Below are positions 28,533-39,633 of a stretch of DNA of 64,000 bases, piece by piece (within the stretch, counting starts at the first letter, position 1; the number at the start of each line of letters is the position of its first letter). Under the pieces are notes generated by a model. That model had not been told where the DNA came from. It did not search any database and saw only the letters and a program-made list of their open reading frames with translations. The stretch is from Psococerastis gibbosa (Eukaryota > Arthropoda > Insecta > Psocodea > Psocidae): contig OZ020484.1 of the NCBI GenBank assembly GCA_963971405.1, positions 3,906,001-3,970,000 of the forward strand, read 5' to 3'. The position numbers and the translations under genes are program-made.

Positions 28533-28747
28533 AAATAAATAAATAAATAAATATGGACTTTTTTGTTCTTATACTAAGCCAACCTAGTGGAGTTAGGGCT
28601 ATAAAGCCCTCCCTTACACTCAACTAGGAAGGCCCGGGACCGCCTGCTTTACATGCCCTCCGAAGCATGGCCAGAAAATGTTGGAAGTGTAGGACTCGAA
28701 CCAACAACCTTTCGGGTGAAAGTCAGAGTCCGTACCACTACTCTAAA
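28533..28747 (-). mobile_element. tRNA-type SINE, near full length (ATAA tail)
   Basis: On the minus strand, GAGTAGTGGTACGGACTCTG, CTTTCACCC and GGTTGTTGGTTCGAGTCC give A box, anticodon-loop and B box positions resembling tRNA-Glu (TTC). The body contains GGCCATGCTTCGGAGGGCAT and CCTAACTCCACTAGGTTGG, and the tail is TATTTATTTATTTATTTA. It interrupts R2, which resumes with ATTTAGTTACAAGATGG. Confidence 0.85.
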
Positions 28748-28920
28748 TATATTTAGTTACAAGATGGCGGCCGATTGAAACTTTATATAATTCATATCTC
28801 AGTTAATATTGGTTGCAGAGGATTGAATTAAAATTTGACTGAAAGCCCGTGTTATTATCTACGATAACGGTTATCAACACTTTTTACGACAAATCAACAA
28901 TTTCAAGATGACGTCCAGTC

Positions 28921-29194
28921 CATAAAGATACATTAACTGGAGCGGCGGGAGCCATAATATGCCTTACTAGGCACCCGTTAACCATAAGCCAACTATCAGA
29001 GATAAGTACCAACGCAAAAAATTTCGAAGCTTACACATTGCAACATAGCAAAACGGATACCTGGACCCGGTCAAAAACTCCGTACTTAGCTTGGGCAGGC
29101 TACACTTATCACTGGTTTCCCCGCCAAATTGCGTACTTCTCTCTTGCAGGCTACACTAGCAGCCATATTGATAACGGTCTCCAACCACGGGATG
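28921..29194. mobile_element. 'CAT...ATG' element, 274 bp, in R2
   Basis: It starts CATAAAGATACATTAACTGG and ends CCAACCACGGGATG. The flanks are GTCCAGTC on the left and GTCTCCAGTC on the right; uninterrupted R2 reads GCGTCCAGTCAATG. The same element, reversed, lies at 61568-61838 inside R1 with CTAAAAC on both sides. No long terminal inverted repeat, poly-A tail or reading frame is seen. Confidence 0.8.
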
Positions 29195-29418
29195 GTCTCC
29201 AGTCAAAGTAAAAATAATAAGTAAAAGTTCATAGTCTTCATTGTTTGGAACACAAGAGTGTTTAGTGTGTTGATGTTGTCATGTGGTCGGGAAAATAATG
29301 AAGTATTTTTTATTTTTTATTACATACGTATAGCGTAGGTGGAGTAGAGGAAAAGCCGGGTCTGCGGAATCTCCCTACACCTGAGCCAGAGCCGAAAGGG
29401 ATTTTTTAATATATATTT

Positions 29419-29665
29419 TAACTATACATTTTAAATGCATATTGTAAAGCAATAGCTGGTTAGGTAGCAAAAATTACGTACATTTTTGAAATGACTCAGT
29501 TCCGTAAATATGACATACACTGTTTTCAACCTCCTAAATTTATGCCTGAATTTTTTTACAAGACAAATCGACTATAAATTTTAAATGCAAATTGTAAGGC
29601 AATAGCTGGTTAGGTAGCAAAAATTACGTTCATTTTTGAAATGACTCAGTTCCGTAAATATGACA
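29419..29665 (+). repeat. Direct duplication of ~95 bp
   Basis: ACTATACATTTTAAATGC (29421) and ACTATAAATTTTAAATGC (29571) start blocks that then agree almost base for base through AATAGCTGGTTAGGTAGCAA and ACTCAGTTCCGTAAATATGA. The two are 150 bases apart and separated by ACTGTTTTCAACCTCC, which also occurs at 28034-28051. Confidence 0.88.
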
Positions 29666-29669
29666 ATAT

Positions 29670-31190
29670 AGGCCCAGCCAAGAATATATAACTTACATAT
29701 TATTAACTTATCTCTCGTAAACACATAACAGTCTAGTCCACTATTTCAAATATTAAGCATTACACCTCTTAGTTCCCGTCAGAATCCGCTCCTTCGTAGG
29801 TCCTTGATGTCAGGATATTCTGTACATATCCGTATACGGATACGCTGCTGGCTGCACATTTTGAATTCATTGCGTGTGTGCCTAATAACGGCATGACGGC
29901 TGTAATTTGGACGATAAAGGGGGTCGTTGGAATTCCCCTCGTGTTCCCACCAATCTGTTCTACTGTCCGCGCGATCCCGGGGGAGCTTTTACCCCTGGCA
30001 CCCTCCCCCCCCCCCCCGCCCCTGCTGCTGGACGTTCTGTGAGCCCCTCCCTCTTTGTTGTTTCATTTTCGTTCTGTACATTTTCCCTGCTGTATAGTTT
30101 CTCGCTACCCTCATGTACTATTGAATTGATCGTGTGTGTACCTTACTGATTACATTGGAGCCTACTCATGCTATCAAGATAAGCTAGACAGTATTTTGAA
30201 TAATTAAGTGTGTTGCATGAAATTTTCAACCTCTAAACCTACCCAATTTCCTTGTATGCTTAATTGACGATGTTGTCGAACATAACAGCCGGGGCCGGGG
30301 GGGGGGGGGATCAGCAAGGCGGTTCCCCCGGGATTAGACCTTGCCATTGCACTGAGGCTTGGTCGAACCCTGCGAATGTCCCAAATGTGGGCATAATTTT
30401 TTATTCATTGTCTGTGATCGAACTCAATAGCTTGTTAGGCCGAAGGGCTGGTAACAGTAGGATCGGCCCCCAAAGGGACTCAATGCCTGTCCCGGTCTGC
30501 AGCAGTACGCCTCGAAGGCGTGAGTAACAGGAAAATCTAAACCCTTAAAAAAACCCGAGACAGTGATTTGGCTAGAACACGGCTTCATTTTTCAGAGCAG
30601 CATTCTACAAGGTCCAAATTGCCATGATGATCGCCAATCTTCGATAGAATAGCCATTGAGAGAAGTAAAAGATAAAATGGCACCATTTTCAGATTAAAGC
30701 AATTACTTCACAGTCTATAGGGCTATAGTGCCTAAAGGACGGCAAATAACGCCCCTGGATAGAAATGAGTATAAGGTATATTGAAACAAATTCAGCAAGA
30801 AAGCCAGCTGAAAATATGGGGGAGCAGCTCGGGGCGGGGGCGGGGGACGTTGGGGAGCCGTTATTGACAGGTTGGAGGGTTGCTGACGAGTGCTGAGAAG
30901 GGTTCAGCACCTTTCTAATTCTTGTGCCCTAATGACTATCTTTGCCGCTGACGGACGGGCTCGAGAGCCTTCTAATGGGCCCCTCGAGCTTGATGAGCGT
31001 GCCTCTTCCCGCGTCTGCCAGCACCAGATAAGAAATCATTAGACAAGTCCCTGCTACAAGTCAGCAAGGTACCTCCAAGATCTGTCCAAGTCAGTTTGCT
31101 GATCATTAGGGCCGTGCGGTCCTACGAGGCGGTGAGGCGGCCGCCTCAAGGGCGCTCCCCGGGGAGATTTGTTTCTTAGGTATTATGAGT
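29670..31190. other. Intergenic, no gene seen
   Basis: GC-rich patches with C/G tracts (30007-30017, 30298-30309). A short piece at about 30621-30645 (TTGCCATGATGATCGCCAAT) matches the reverse of the R4 start at 43757. Open frames here are not supported. Confidence 0.4.
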
Positions 31191-31194
31191 GTCT

Positions 31195-31365
31195 TCGTTG
31201 TCATAGTGGTAGCATCCTCCTATTTGTGCGAGTCCCTTCACACCAGACGATCGGAGACCAGTCGTAATTCAGTTCACAGGAATTACCTACAGAGGCGACT
31301 GAAGAGGTTATTTGGATACGTTCTTTCAATTACATATTGTATCTATGCAATTAATCATTGAAAAA
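31195..31365 (+). mobile_element. SINE-like repeat, A-tailed family
   Basis: GTGGTAGCATCC, TGTGCGAGTCCCTTCACACC, GATCGGAGACCAGTCGT, CCTACAGAGGCGACTGAAGA, TTGGATACGTTC, ending in a short A tract. It is the same family as 28200-28389. Confidence 0.78.
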
Positions 31366-31829
31366 AAATCATAATATGATTGTATTTGACACTTAAAACG
31401 AAAAATACCGGTATTTATGTACCCCTTTTATTAGAATTAGAATTACCATGGATGCATTACAATCATGGCGTTATTGATACCGTTAGGCTGAGTGGGTTGG
31501 AGTCTAGAACAGAAAATTTCAGGTGCGACAGATTTACCCTATTGACGTTGATTAAATATAGATTAATTTTTACTTCTATAAAATTGCAAAACACCACTAT
31601 TTTAAGCCTATTTGTTTTAAAAAAGTTTCCCGGAGGAGACCTATTGTTTGCATCTGCATAAATCCTCGTCGGCTAAATCTAAACTTTACTTCTATAAAAA
31701 TGAATAACTTGAAACCCAACCGTTTCAGGCCTATATGTTTAAGAAATTAAAGACCCAGCTGCTACATAAATCTCCGTCGGTTAAATCTACACTTTTTTAT
31801 GAAATGAATTAAGGCTCATATCTGTACTT

Positions 31830-31922
31830 GGTTTAGTCATGCTTTCGCCTGTTCACCCAGTTTCATTGCGTCAATGGTAAGCTTGTCTCAGCTTGTCCAT
31901 TATCGCTTGTAGCCGGTTTAGA
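31830..31922 (-). repeat. R3 fragment
   Basis: TTAGTCATGCTTTCGCCTGT, TTTCATTGCGTCAATGGTAA and CTTGTCCATTATCGCTTGTA are the reverse of the R3 blocks at 34770-34830. Confidence 0.7.
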
Positions 31923-31929
31923 TTGACAT

Positions 31930-33160
31930 ATAAGTAATTTTTCTGTTGTGTGACTTGTGCCTAATTTCTATTTTCCAAATTAGTCATTCGTATTGTTCTG
32001 AAATTTCTCGTATATCCGGCTTTTCGTGAAGTTAATTGAAAGACAGAAAGGTAGAAAGAAAATTAACTTTCTTTTCCAATTGCGTGAATTTCGGGTCTTA
32101 CGGCCCATCCTTAACCAATTAACTAATGATACAATATCGCAGAGAAAAAGCTTTCAAGTGGTTGCAAAAAATTCATTTGTAATAATTTTAGAATAGAATA
32201 GAATATCTCTGTATTGAGTCATAACATGAAACAATAGGAGTTCTAAAACCTAAGGCACAATAACAATAAATAAATGAAACACTTAAAAATAGCCTAAAGC
32301 AATATACCAGTTGTTGGTATATTTAAACAAATTGATGGGTTTTTTTTTAAGTATTCTGTACATCTTGCTGAAATACACAGCTTAAACAGCACAGCACCCC
32401 CGTTCCCGTTCCCCGGGGATGAATTCCCAGTTTTCCTTCTTTCGAAAACGAGTGCAGCCTTACCGTATGGTAATTGCCAACCATAAACTTAACTTCAAAA
32501 CGAAAAATGACAGACATCTCTTATCACCAAATTTGACACGCATCAAATACCCAAAACCCTTATGTAGCGTATAAAAGTAAATCCAGCGCGAATGGTATTA
32601 TTATTGCGGTCGTTAGCACCATCTTCGTATCAATCGTTTTATGACAGCACCGCGCGGTAATTTGATTATCCCAAAATGACCCAAGGGGATATGTACAACA
32701 TTTTGCTTCAAAAACAGATATTTGAACCTGGCTTGCAACCCGACACGAAAAGGTTCTATGTGATACGGAATTCGATATAAAAGAGGCCGTATGTGACATT
32801 GAATAATATAATGTGTGTACAATGGCGGGGAATAGGATTGCGGTGAGATATTGAGGTGTTCCACACAATAGATTGTTTATTTCCTACTCTTCATTCAATT
32901 TTTTTTTTTTTTTTTCTCTTTTGATTGGAATCTAGGATCGGCGTATTTTTCTTTTCCCCCTATTTTACTTTAAATAATGAACTTACGTATATACTGTATT
33001 TTTTGTTTAACTTGGGGCTATTTCATAGGGCAAAAGCCTCTTAACAGCAAACTCACCCAGAACGTTGGCCACTCCTGGATCACACAAAAATCTTACTTAT
33101 TTTTTATTTAATTTAATATGCAAGTTATAAAGATGGTTTGTAGTAAAAGACTATTTCGTT
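31930..33160. other. Intergenic, no gene seen
   Basis: Overlapping short open frames at 32560-32868 on the minus strand look accidental. A T tract lies at about 32899-32915. No repeat partner was recognised. Confidence 0.4.
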
Positions 33161-33164
33161 CATA

Positions 33165-33838
33165 TTAATCACTTCACTTCACTTTTTTCCTTGACCGGTA
33201 ACCCCGGACAAGGTGCATATATTGAGAACAACAATTTGTTATTAATCAGCATTATCACGCTCAAGCTTACGCTTATCGAGCGATCATAGTGCAGTGGCAC
33301 TGCAACATATAAATATAATTGATAATAATTAATAATAATAAACCATTGTATAGTACTCACTCTAGCGTTCTGCAATGAGTGAGATCCTTCTGAACTCTGA
33401 AGGATGTATTTATATATATTTATCATTTATAATATTATATATTATTATATATTGATGTAAAATTATATGTATAATGAAATGGCTAATAGTCTGTATTTAA
33501 AATTAAGTATTTTTTTTATTCATTTTTTATTTTCCCTATTTTGTTCAATTCTTTTAGTTTAAGTGGCAATTTGATAAATATCTCTGGTAAAACTGTTTCA
33601 TTGAGGCGTCTGCCGTACTTATTATGTGTTATAGGAATATTTTGTCTCAATGTGTCTACATTTCTCAGTTGCCTCTTATTCTGTGTGTTTCCAACAATTT
33701 TACTTAAATACATAAAATAGTTATTCTTTATTATAAGATATTTGTACAGTTTTCCTATTGGTAGTATATCTAGAAATCTGTATTTTTCGTCTATTTTTTT
33801 AAATTTTTTGTTTAATTTATTAGATAGCATAATAATAA
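33165..33838 (-). mobile_element. LINE family A 3' end with C-terminal codons
   Basis: The minus-strand frame 33830-33516 reads YLIIKNNYFMYLSKIVGN..., RQNIPITHNKYGRRLNETVL and PEIFIKLPLKLKELNK, the pattern of LINE RT C-termini (arginine-rich strand, then a 'piKLPxxLK'-like end). The 3' UTR includes the hairpin CACCTTGTCCGGGGTTACCG...CAAGG at about 33188-33216. The same UTR is at 22350-22965 and 61036-61150. It is 5' truncated near 33838. Confidence 0.75.
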
Positions 33839-34084
33839 TAATAATAATTCTTTCTTTCTTTCTTTCTTCGGCCGGTACTCCCCTGCGCCGAAGGAATATA
33901 TTTATAAATTAACAATTATACCCTTATAATACAAATAACCTGTGGGCCCCCAAGTTAATCAACTTGTCGGGGGCTCGCACAGTAAACGCTGTAGATGATG
34001 CAACATGTTTTCTATTTCACGTCTGTGTTAGCAAAAAAAACTTAGTTTTAATTTCAAATCAGTTTAATTCATACCATTTAAAAT

Positions 34085-34102
34085 TGTAAGTTAACGTAAT
34101 GA

Positions 34103-34146
<44 letters not shown>

Positions 34147-34470
34147 CGTCTTATATTTACGGGGCGAGACTTAAGACTAGAAAGTCTTTTTCTGATGCCT
34201 AACCCACGTCCAAAAACAATACAATTTACAAAATACATACGCTTAACTTAAACAATCTTATTCTATAACAATGCATAAAAAGAACTTATTCTAAAGTGAC
34301 GTGACGTCAAAAAAAAAAACATACAGTAAATATCTAGACATTATTCTTATTCTAAACCTATTCTGTTCCTAGCAATTTTTTCAGCAACTGGCTTTTGAAC
34401 ACACGAATCTTTGGCTGCGATCTAATTTCCTTATCTAGGGAGTTCCACATTATTGTGCTATTAGGATTTT
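34085..34470 (-). mobile_element. LINE family B 3' end with C-terminal codons
   Basis: Minus-strand codons near 34465-34370 read NSTIMWNSLDKEIRSQPKIR and VFKSQLLKKLLGTE-stop, typical of a LINE C-terminus. The 3' UTR ends with GACTTTCTAGTCTTAAGTCT and a TTA/AAT microsatellite of about twelve units (34106-34144). Relatives are at 22240-22348 and 60925-61035. Confidence 0.78.
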
Positions 34471-34534
34471 TTTTTTGCTTCAGTTGGGTCGTTTTCATGA
34501 TTTCTTTTTTCGTTTTATTTTTCATTAAAAAATG

Positions 34535-35065
34535 TTAATCGCATACAAACAATTTAATGAATGTACATCCGATTGACCTCTTCAGTCGCCTCACTAAGTA
34601 ACCTAATACTTGTGTAGGGTTGAGTATTTTGACTTTTGTGTATTTTTATTTTGAAGGACATTTCTTGTCCAATGCTAACGACCCCGTGGATTTCGGATTA
34701 TTATTTGTATTGTTTTCGTATGAATTTTTGGTCATTGGCGAACTGGTGTCAACCTACACCGGCTACAAGCGATAATGGACAAGCTGAGACAAGCTTACCA
34801 TTCACGCAATGAAACAGGCTAACGCATGACTTAACCAAGTACATGTACGAGCTTGTGTCGAGTTACGACACATCTCCATTCTACACTCGCCTGATATGTA
34901 GAGACTCGCACAAGTATACAAGCATACTACCACGTTGCCACCGAAGCCACTTGGTTAAGTCGAGCTAACACCAAATGTCAATGGCAGCAGGCATGTGTGA
35001 GCATGTCCATTGGCACTTGTAGTTGGTGTGGGTTGACATCGAGGAGCGAACCAGTTAGGCAATGG
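34535..35065. repeat. Cluster of R3 and SINE-like copies, partly inverted
   Basis: Order: reversed SINE-like tail (34535-34605, CCGATTGACCTCTTCAGTCG); R3 forward (34660-34856, TTGTCCAATGCTAACGACCC to CATGTACGAGCTT); reversed SINE-like repeat (34857-34948, GTAGAGACTCGCACAAGTAT); reversed R3 (34950-35065, GGTTAAGTCGAGC... GTGTGGGTTGACATCGAGGA). The two R3 copies face each other around the SINE. Confidence 0.7.
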
Positions 35066-35125
35066 CAATCTTTTAGTGCGTCCAAACTACAGTACAGACA
35101 GGGGTACTTAGTTGTCGTAGTTATT

Positions 35126-35740
35126 GCTTTCCCATTTATACGTAGTATTGTGTAAGAAAAGCTTTATGATGGTCAAAATTGTCGATTCTGAGATTTCAAC
35201 GGGTTTACACGCTTTGAGTACCCAGGCACCCAAAAAAGTGATTTTTACGAAATGTCTGTCTGTGTCTGTCTGTTCATCGATTTGCGGGCAAACTACTCGA
35301 TGGATTTGGATGAAATTTAATATGTAGGTTCACAAAAATCATACCTATATACCATACCACACCATCATAACAATTTTTTTATTTTGGGCTCATTTTCGGG
35401 GGTTTTATTCTCAAAAAACTCCACACAAAAAAATAATAATAATAAATAATAATTTAAAAAATGATTTCTCTAAAACGACTCCAACGATATCCTATAAATT
35501 CACATATCATATTGTATTGTAGCTGATATCAATGTTAACAAAACGCAGTGGGTTGCTTGCCCCTTGATAGTTATTTTGCTTCCGGGGGTAAAAAAAATAA
35601 AAATAACTTAATTTTCATGAAAAATTGCTATAAAATTATTTTTCTACGGAACCAGAACTGGTGTAAATATAGTTTTTTAGTTGTCGCTGCCATTTCAGCA
35701 TTTGGTTATCTCCATCGCGAGATATATCGTATTGTAGAGA
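35126..35740 (+). repeat. R1 copy (5' two thirds)
   Basis: Starts GCTTTCCCATTTATACGTAG and continues through ACGAAATGTCTGTCTGTGTC, TTTGCGGGCAAACTACTCGA, TTCACAAAAATCATACC and GGGTAAAAAAAATAAAAATA. The 3' third with the C tract is missing. Confidence 0.85.
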
Positions 35741-36005
35741 TGTAACGATGTGTTAATAAGTCTATATAGTGAGGTGGTACTTGATTCCAGCAACCCTCCT
35801 CTTAAGGGTTGATGTATTCATTGGAGCCGTCAGCAACTCCGCTGGTTTTGACAGCACAAGGGGAGGCCAGATAAATTCGTTTTAAACTTGATTGAGCAGG
35901 AATATCCCTTCCAGCTGATTGGCGGGTATACCGGCCTCTGAAAGGGTGGTTCCCGCCATCTTGTGTAAAGCTGTGGACCTTGAAATCCAGGAGAAGCCTC
36001 TAGGG

Positions 36006-36144
36006 TGCTATTTAGGAGAGAGCCCGCCAAAAGTATAATTTTTGTGAATCTATACGCCAAATTTAATCAAAATCCACTGAGTATAGTTTGCCAACAAATC
36101 GACGGACAGACGGATAGACTGACATTTCGTAAACACCACTTTTT
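36006..36144 (-). repeat. R1 5' fragment, inverted
   Basis: GCCAAATTTAATCAAAATCC, AAATCGACGGACAGACGG and ACATTTCGTAAACACCACTT are the reverse of R1's 5' third. It abuts the forward copy at 36145, giving an inverted R1 pair. Confidence 0.8.
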
Positions 36145-37058
36145 GCTTTTCCAATTTATACGTAATATAAGGAAAGCTTTGTGATGGTCCAAATTAAATA
36201 AATACCCTAGGATTATAACTGTAAACAAACAAATTTTGAATAGCACTTTCCATTATAAAATTATCTTGTTTACATTTTTAATACCAGCTAGGGGATTAAA
36301 TATATACCGGTATTATAATCGCCTCGATCAGGCTGCAGGAACCCAAAAAAGTAGTTTTTACGAAATGTCTGTCTGTCTTTCGCTCTGTCTGTCTGTCGCT
36401 CTGTCTGTTCATCGATTTCCGGGCAAACTACTCGGTCGATTTTGATGAAATTTAGCATGTAGGTTTACAAAAATCATACCTCGGAATTTTTATTTTTATT
36501 TTGGGCTCAATTTGGTAGGGGTTTTATTTAAAAAAAAAACGCCTAAAAAAATATTTCTCAAAAACGGCTTCAACAATTTCTTTTAAATGCACATACTGTA
36601 TATTGTAGTTGTTATTAATGTTAATAAAATGGGGGGGGGGGGGGGTCACTTGCCCCTTGATAGTTTGCTTCTGGGCGTAAAAAAATAAAAATGACTAAAA
36701 AGTAATTTTTCTATCGATGATTTCTACCTTCAGGCATGTTTTAGGTGTTAAATTGAGTAACGAAACTGGACAGGTTGCTTTCCCAAAAAACTATTTGGTT
36801 TTGTGCAAAAAAATTTTTTTGAAAAATGATGGAAAATTCACGCACAAATGCATTGCATGCCCTGTGTGGTAATGTGTTGGTTTGACCTATCTATAATTTA
36901 CCTCACCTCAACCTCACGTCAGGTGGACACCCCCCCCCCCCCCCGCCCCCCACGAGATATCTGACGAAATTTAACTATAGGAAAATTATTTACCATGAAA
37001 TTACTCATTTTCTCCATAAATTGATAAATTGGAAAGCATGTTCGAGTAAACTCGGACC
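36145..37058 (+). repeat. R1 copy with an R6 insertion
   Basis: It starts GCTTTTCCAATTTATACGTA. At about 36197-36337 it is interrupted by fold-back element R6 (GGATTATAACTGTAAACAAA, CGCCTCGATCAGGCTGCAG). It then resumes with ACCCAAAAAAGTAG, the GTCT tract (36367-36410) and the C tract (36930-36944), and ends TTGATAAATTGGAAAGCATG...CTCGGACCGGTTCTTT. Confidence 0.88.
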
Positions 37059-37149
37059 GGTTCTTTGGACCTCAAAACGTGTAAATCCACTGAAATCCCG
37101 AAATTGGGAACTTCGACCATCACAAGCAGTGCCGGATCACCAACTAGGC

Positions 37150-37255
37150 AACTGCCTAAGTGCCGAGAGCTGCCTGAGGGCCCAAAGCTGCCTGAGGGTC
37201 CAAAGCTGCCTAAGGGCCCAGAGCTGCCTGAGGGTCCAGAGCTGCCTGAGGGTCC
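37150..37255 (+). repeat. 18 bp minisatellite, about six units
   Basis: Units of the form AGCTGCCTGAGGGTCCAG vary at a few positions (AAAG/AGAG, GGCCCA/GGTCCA). All six frames can look collagen-like (GPSGSS) because of the 18 base period. It is part of the surrounding MITE. Confidence 0.93.
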
Positions 37256-37387
37256 ACAAATTTTTTGAACAGTTAATTTATTATGTAATTTTTCAAACTT
37301 CTTCATAATACTTCGAAAAATATGCTTTTCTTACTATTGTAAAACTCAAATTTTGAAAACAGAAAGTTTTCCTGCCAAAACCATATA

Positions 37388-37563
37388 CAGTAGAATCCGT
37401 TTATTATGACATCGAAGGGAATTGACAAACACGCCATATAATAAGCAGATGTCATATAAAGCGTGTATACAAAGCATTAATGAAAACCAAACTTCCTTGT
37501 GTAATTACGTCATAATAAGCGGTTGGTCAATATAGGCGGAGTCATAATAAATGGATTCTACTG
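37388..37563. mobile_element. pogo/Tigger-type MITE, 176 bp
   Basis: The ends CAGTAGAATCCGTTTATTAT and ATAATAAATGGATTCTACTG are near-perfect inverted repeats of the pogo type. TA lies on both sides (37386-37387, 37564-37565), the Tc1/mariner target. Several GTCATAATAAGC-like inner repeats occur. Confidence 0.9.
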
Positions 37564-37783
37564 TACTATACTAAAAATATACTATAACTATAAATATGAC
37601 GTACTTTGTATTTATTATTATTATTTCATGGTTGCAATGTTAGTCCCTTTATCTAGTAAGACTATAGATATAGAGCCCAGAGAGCGAGGAGGGGGTTGCC
37701 TGGGACCCAGAGAACCCAGAGAAGGTTAATCCGGCCCTGATCACAAAGCTTTCTTTATATGCTATAGTGTACTACGTATAAAT

Positions 37784-37785
<2 letters not shown>

Positions 37786-37814
<29 letters not shown>

Positions 37815-38484
37815 AGGAAATATATTTATCATACAATACAAAATGAAATTAATTATACAACAAACCCACTAAGAAATTAACAATTTTCCTACCTACTAAA
37901 TATATATATATGAATAGATTCCTCCGTGGGCACATCAATCAAAACCTATGAAAGGTTTGTGTGATTGAAATTGTGATGTTTTAACATAAGAATTATCCTT
38001 TTACTTTTAGGGCGAGCGCAACCGAAATTACCGAGTTACCAGAATCCGGACGCGGTCGCCCTAAAAATTGTTTTCTTTTATTGTTATAAATAGAAATATT
38101 TTTATACAACTTAAGTAATAATAATAAATTTTGAAAAGTTTCTAGAAAATTACAGGAGGATAAAGTGCAATTGGCTAATAGATTTGAATTGAGTTATTTT
38201 TTAATCCAGATTTTTATTAGTTTTATAAATTTATGTTTGTTATTTACATGGCATTTTAGGAAAAGAGGTAATAGGTTATATAATTTTGTTACTTGATAGA
38301 GAGGTGAATGGAAAGCAAGTGATTTATTTATGTTGGGCGTATTGACAGATAGCTGGTTCCTAGTTCTGGTTTCATAAATATGTTCAATTAATGGTGGCAA
38401 TATTAACTTACGCTCGGGGAGTAATGATAGAAGTGCTATTTTATAAACTGTTTGTACTTCAGGGACATCAAACTCTAAGTGCAA
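37786..38484 (-). mobile_element. LINE family C 3' end with TTTC tail
   Basis: The minus-strand frame 38484-38194 reads ETRTRNQLSVNTPNINKSLA, FHSPLYQVTKLYNLLPLFLK, a typical LINE RT C-terminus. A long 3' UTR (AGGGCGACCGCGTCC...GCGCTCGCCCT hairpin, 38010-38065) leads to a TTTC microsatellite (plus-strand GAAAGAAAGAAAG, 37786-37816). It is 5' truncated near 38484. Confidence 0.8.
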
Positions 38485-38816
38485 TAAAGAAAGAAATAAC
38501 TATCATGCAACGAAACTTATAATATAAGATAGTAAATATCCTTTGCATAGTATCCGACCCTGTATATAAAGCATCTGTGTTGAGTGTAATGGCTGCCTCC
38601 CCTAATATTACGTCAGCGAGAGAGGGGTGGTGTAACGAGCGCGTCGCACAATGAAATAATAATAACGAGGGCCTATTACTTCCCAGCAATGCTCCACCCT
38701 GATTGGGGCAAAATCTACGTTTTTAGTTTCAAATATAATGGCACTGTTAGGCAAGTTTACATAATTGCTTTCCTATTTATTGGGTTTTAAGGGTATTCGC
38801 TATGTGATTCAGCAAA

Positions 38817-39201
38817 GGCGCCCATTCCACCGACCGGCTAGGGCTATTTACAAAAACGGTGACGTGGTAACAGACATTCAAGACTTAGGTGGCGTTTCCA
38901 CCGATCTCGCATTGCAGAATGCAAATGACATTGACGGAAATTAGAATTTTTCTTTTTATAGAAATCTATTAAAATGTTTGTACTTAACATATCCCATGAC
39001 GCCATTTTTTTAATTTTAGTTTGTTTGTTTGTGATTTTACTGTATGATCATTGATCAATTTTAACTATGGCATAGAGGAAAATAAACATTTCCGTCAATT
39101 TTGCAATGCGAGGTCGATGGAAACCCCGCCTAAGTCTTGAATATCTGCTACCACGTCACTGTTTTTGTAAATAGCCCTAGCCGGTCGGTGGAACGGGCGC
39201 C
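38817..39201. mobile_element. PIF/Harbinger-type MITE, long class, 385 bp
   Basis: Starts GGCGCCCATTCCACCGACCG and ends CGGTCGGTGGAACGGGCGCC. The arms match 26008-26389. The flanking trinucleotides (AAA, ATA) no longer match, so the target duplication has decayed or the site changed. Confidence 0.9.
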
Positions 39202-39204
39202 ATA

Positions 39205-39630
39205 CTAAATGTTTAAAATTTAGAATTCGGAAATAATGTCAACATCGTGAAGATACCTTCGCAATATCTTGGAGAGTCCTGCTGAAATTTAAAATCGACA
39301 AATTACATAAAATGTATCTTAGACAAATAATAAATATAAGTAAAATATTAAAAAATCATGAATTAATTAATATTAACCACCCACACTCTAAATATCCACT
39401 GATAAACAATATAAAAATAAAATGATGTTAAAATGGTGGCGGCCACTAGGCTGTTTACACAAATTTACGTTTACATTTACATTTATACGATGTTTTTATT
39501 GTGTACGCCAAGTATTCGTGCCATACTTATTAAATGATTTTCTATTGTTATAATTTACGATCGAGAATGGGATTTTTTAACATATATTTAATACGGTTTA
39601 GTATACTATAAATACCGGATAGTGAATACC
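39205..39630. other. Intergenic, no gene seen
   Basis: AT-rich, with no supported frame or repeat partner. A GTTTACATTTACATTTATAC stretch is low complexity. Confidence 0.4.
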
Positions 39631-39633
39631 CTT

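Larger units (their letters stand above)
28060..29410 (-). repeat. R2 copy 2, carrying three insertions
   Basis: It is the reverse of 18340-19358, from ATCTACCTATTGAGATG (28071) through TCATGACCCCCTGAGCCTGA, AACACTCTAACTTCCGTG, CAAGATGGCGGCCGATTGAA and AACACAAGAGTGTTTAGTGT to GTCTGCGGAATCTCCCTACA (29362). Insertions are a SINE-like repeat at 28200-28389, a tRNA-type SINE at 28533-28747 and a CAT...ATG element at 28921-29194. Confidence 0.85.
37127..37739. mobile_element. hAT-type MITE, 613 bp, with inner minisatellite and nested pogo MITE
   Basis: The left end is CAGTGCCGGATCACC and the right end GGTTAATCCGGCCCTG. The flanks ATCACAAG (37119-37126) and ATCACAAA (37740-37747) match at 7 of 8. 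Inside are an 18 bp minisatellite (37150-37255) and a pogo-type MITE (37388-37563). Confidence 0.85.
37059..37785 (-). repeat. R1 5' end, inverted, split by a hAT MITE
   Basis: GGACCTCAAAACGTGTAAAT (37069) through TTCGACCATCACAA is the reverse of R1's start. After the MITE at 37127-37739 it resumes as ATCACAAAGCTTTC...CTACGTATAAAT (37740-37781). It joins the end of the forward R1 copy directly. Confidence 0.8.

Noticed and set aside
32560-32868. Two overlapping minus-strand frames of 83-102 codons
   Set aside because: They are different frames of the same stretch and show no domain or codon pattern.
37001-37306. Collagen-like frames (Gly-Pro-Ser-Gly-Ser-Ser and Pro-Glu-Gly-Pro) on both strands
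   Set aside because: They are produced by an 18 bp minisatellite inside a MITE; frames on both strands look repetitive for the same reason.
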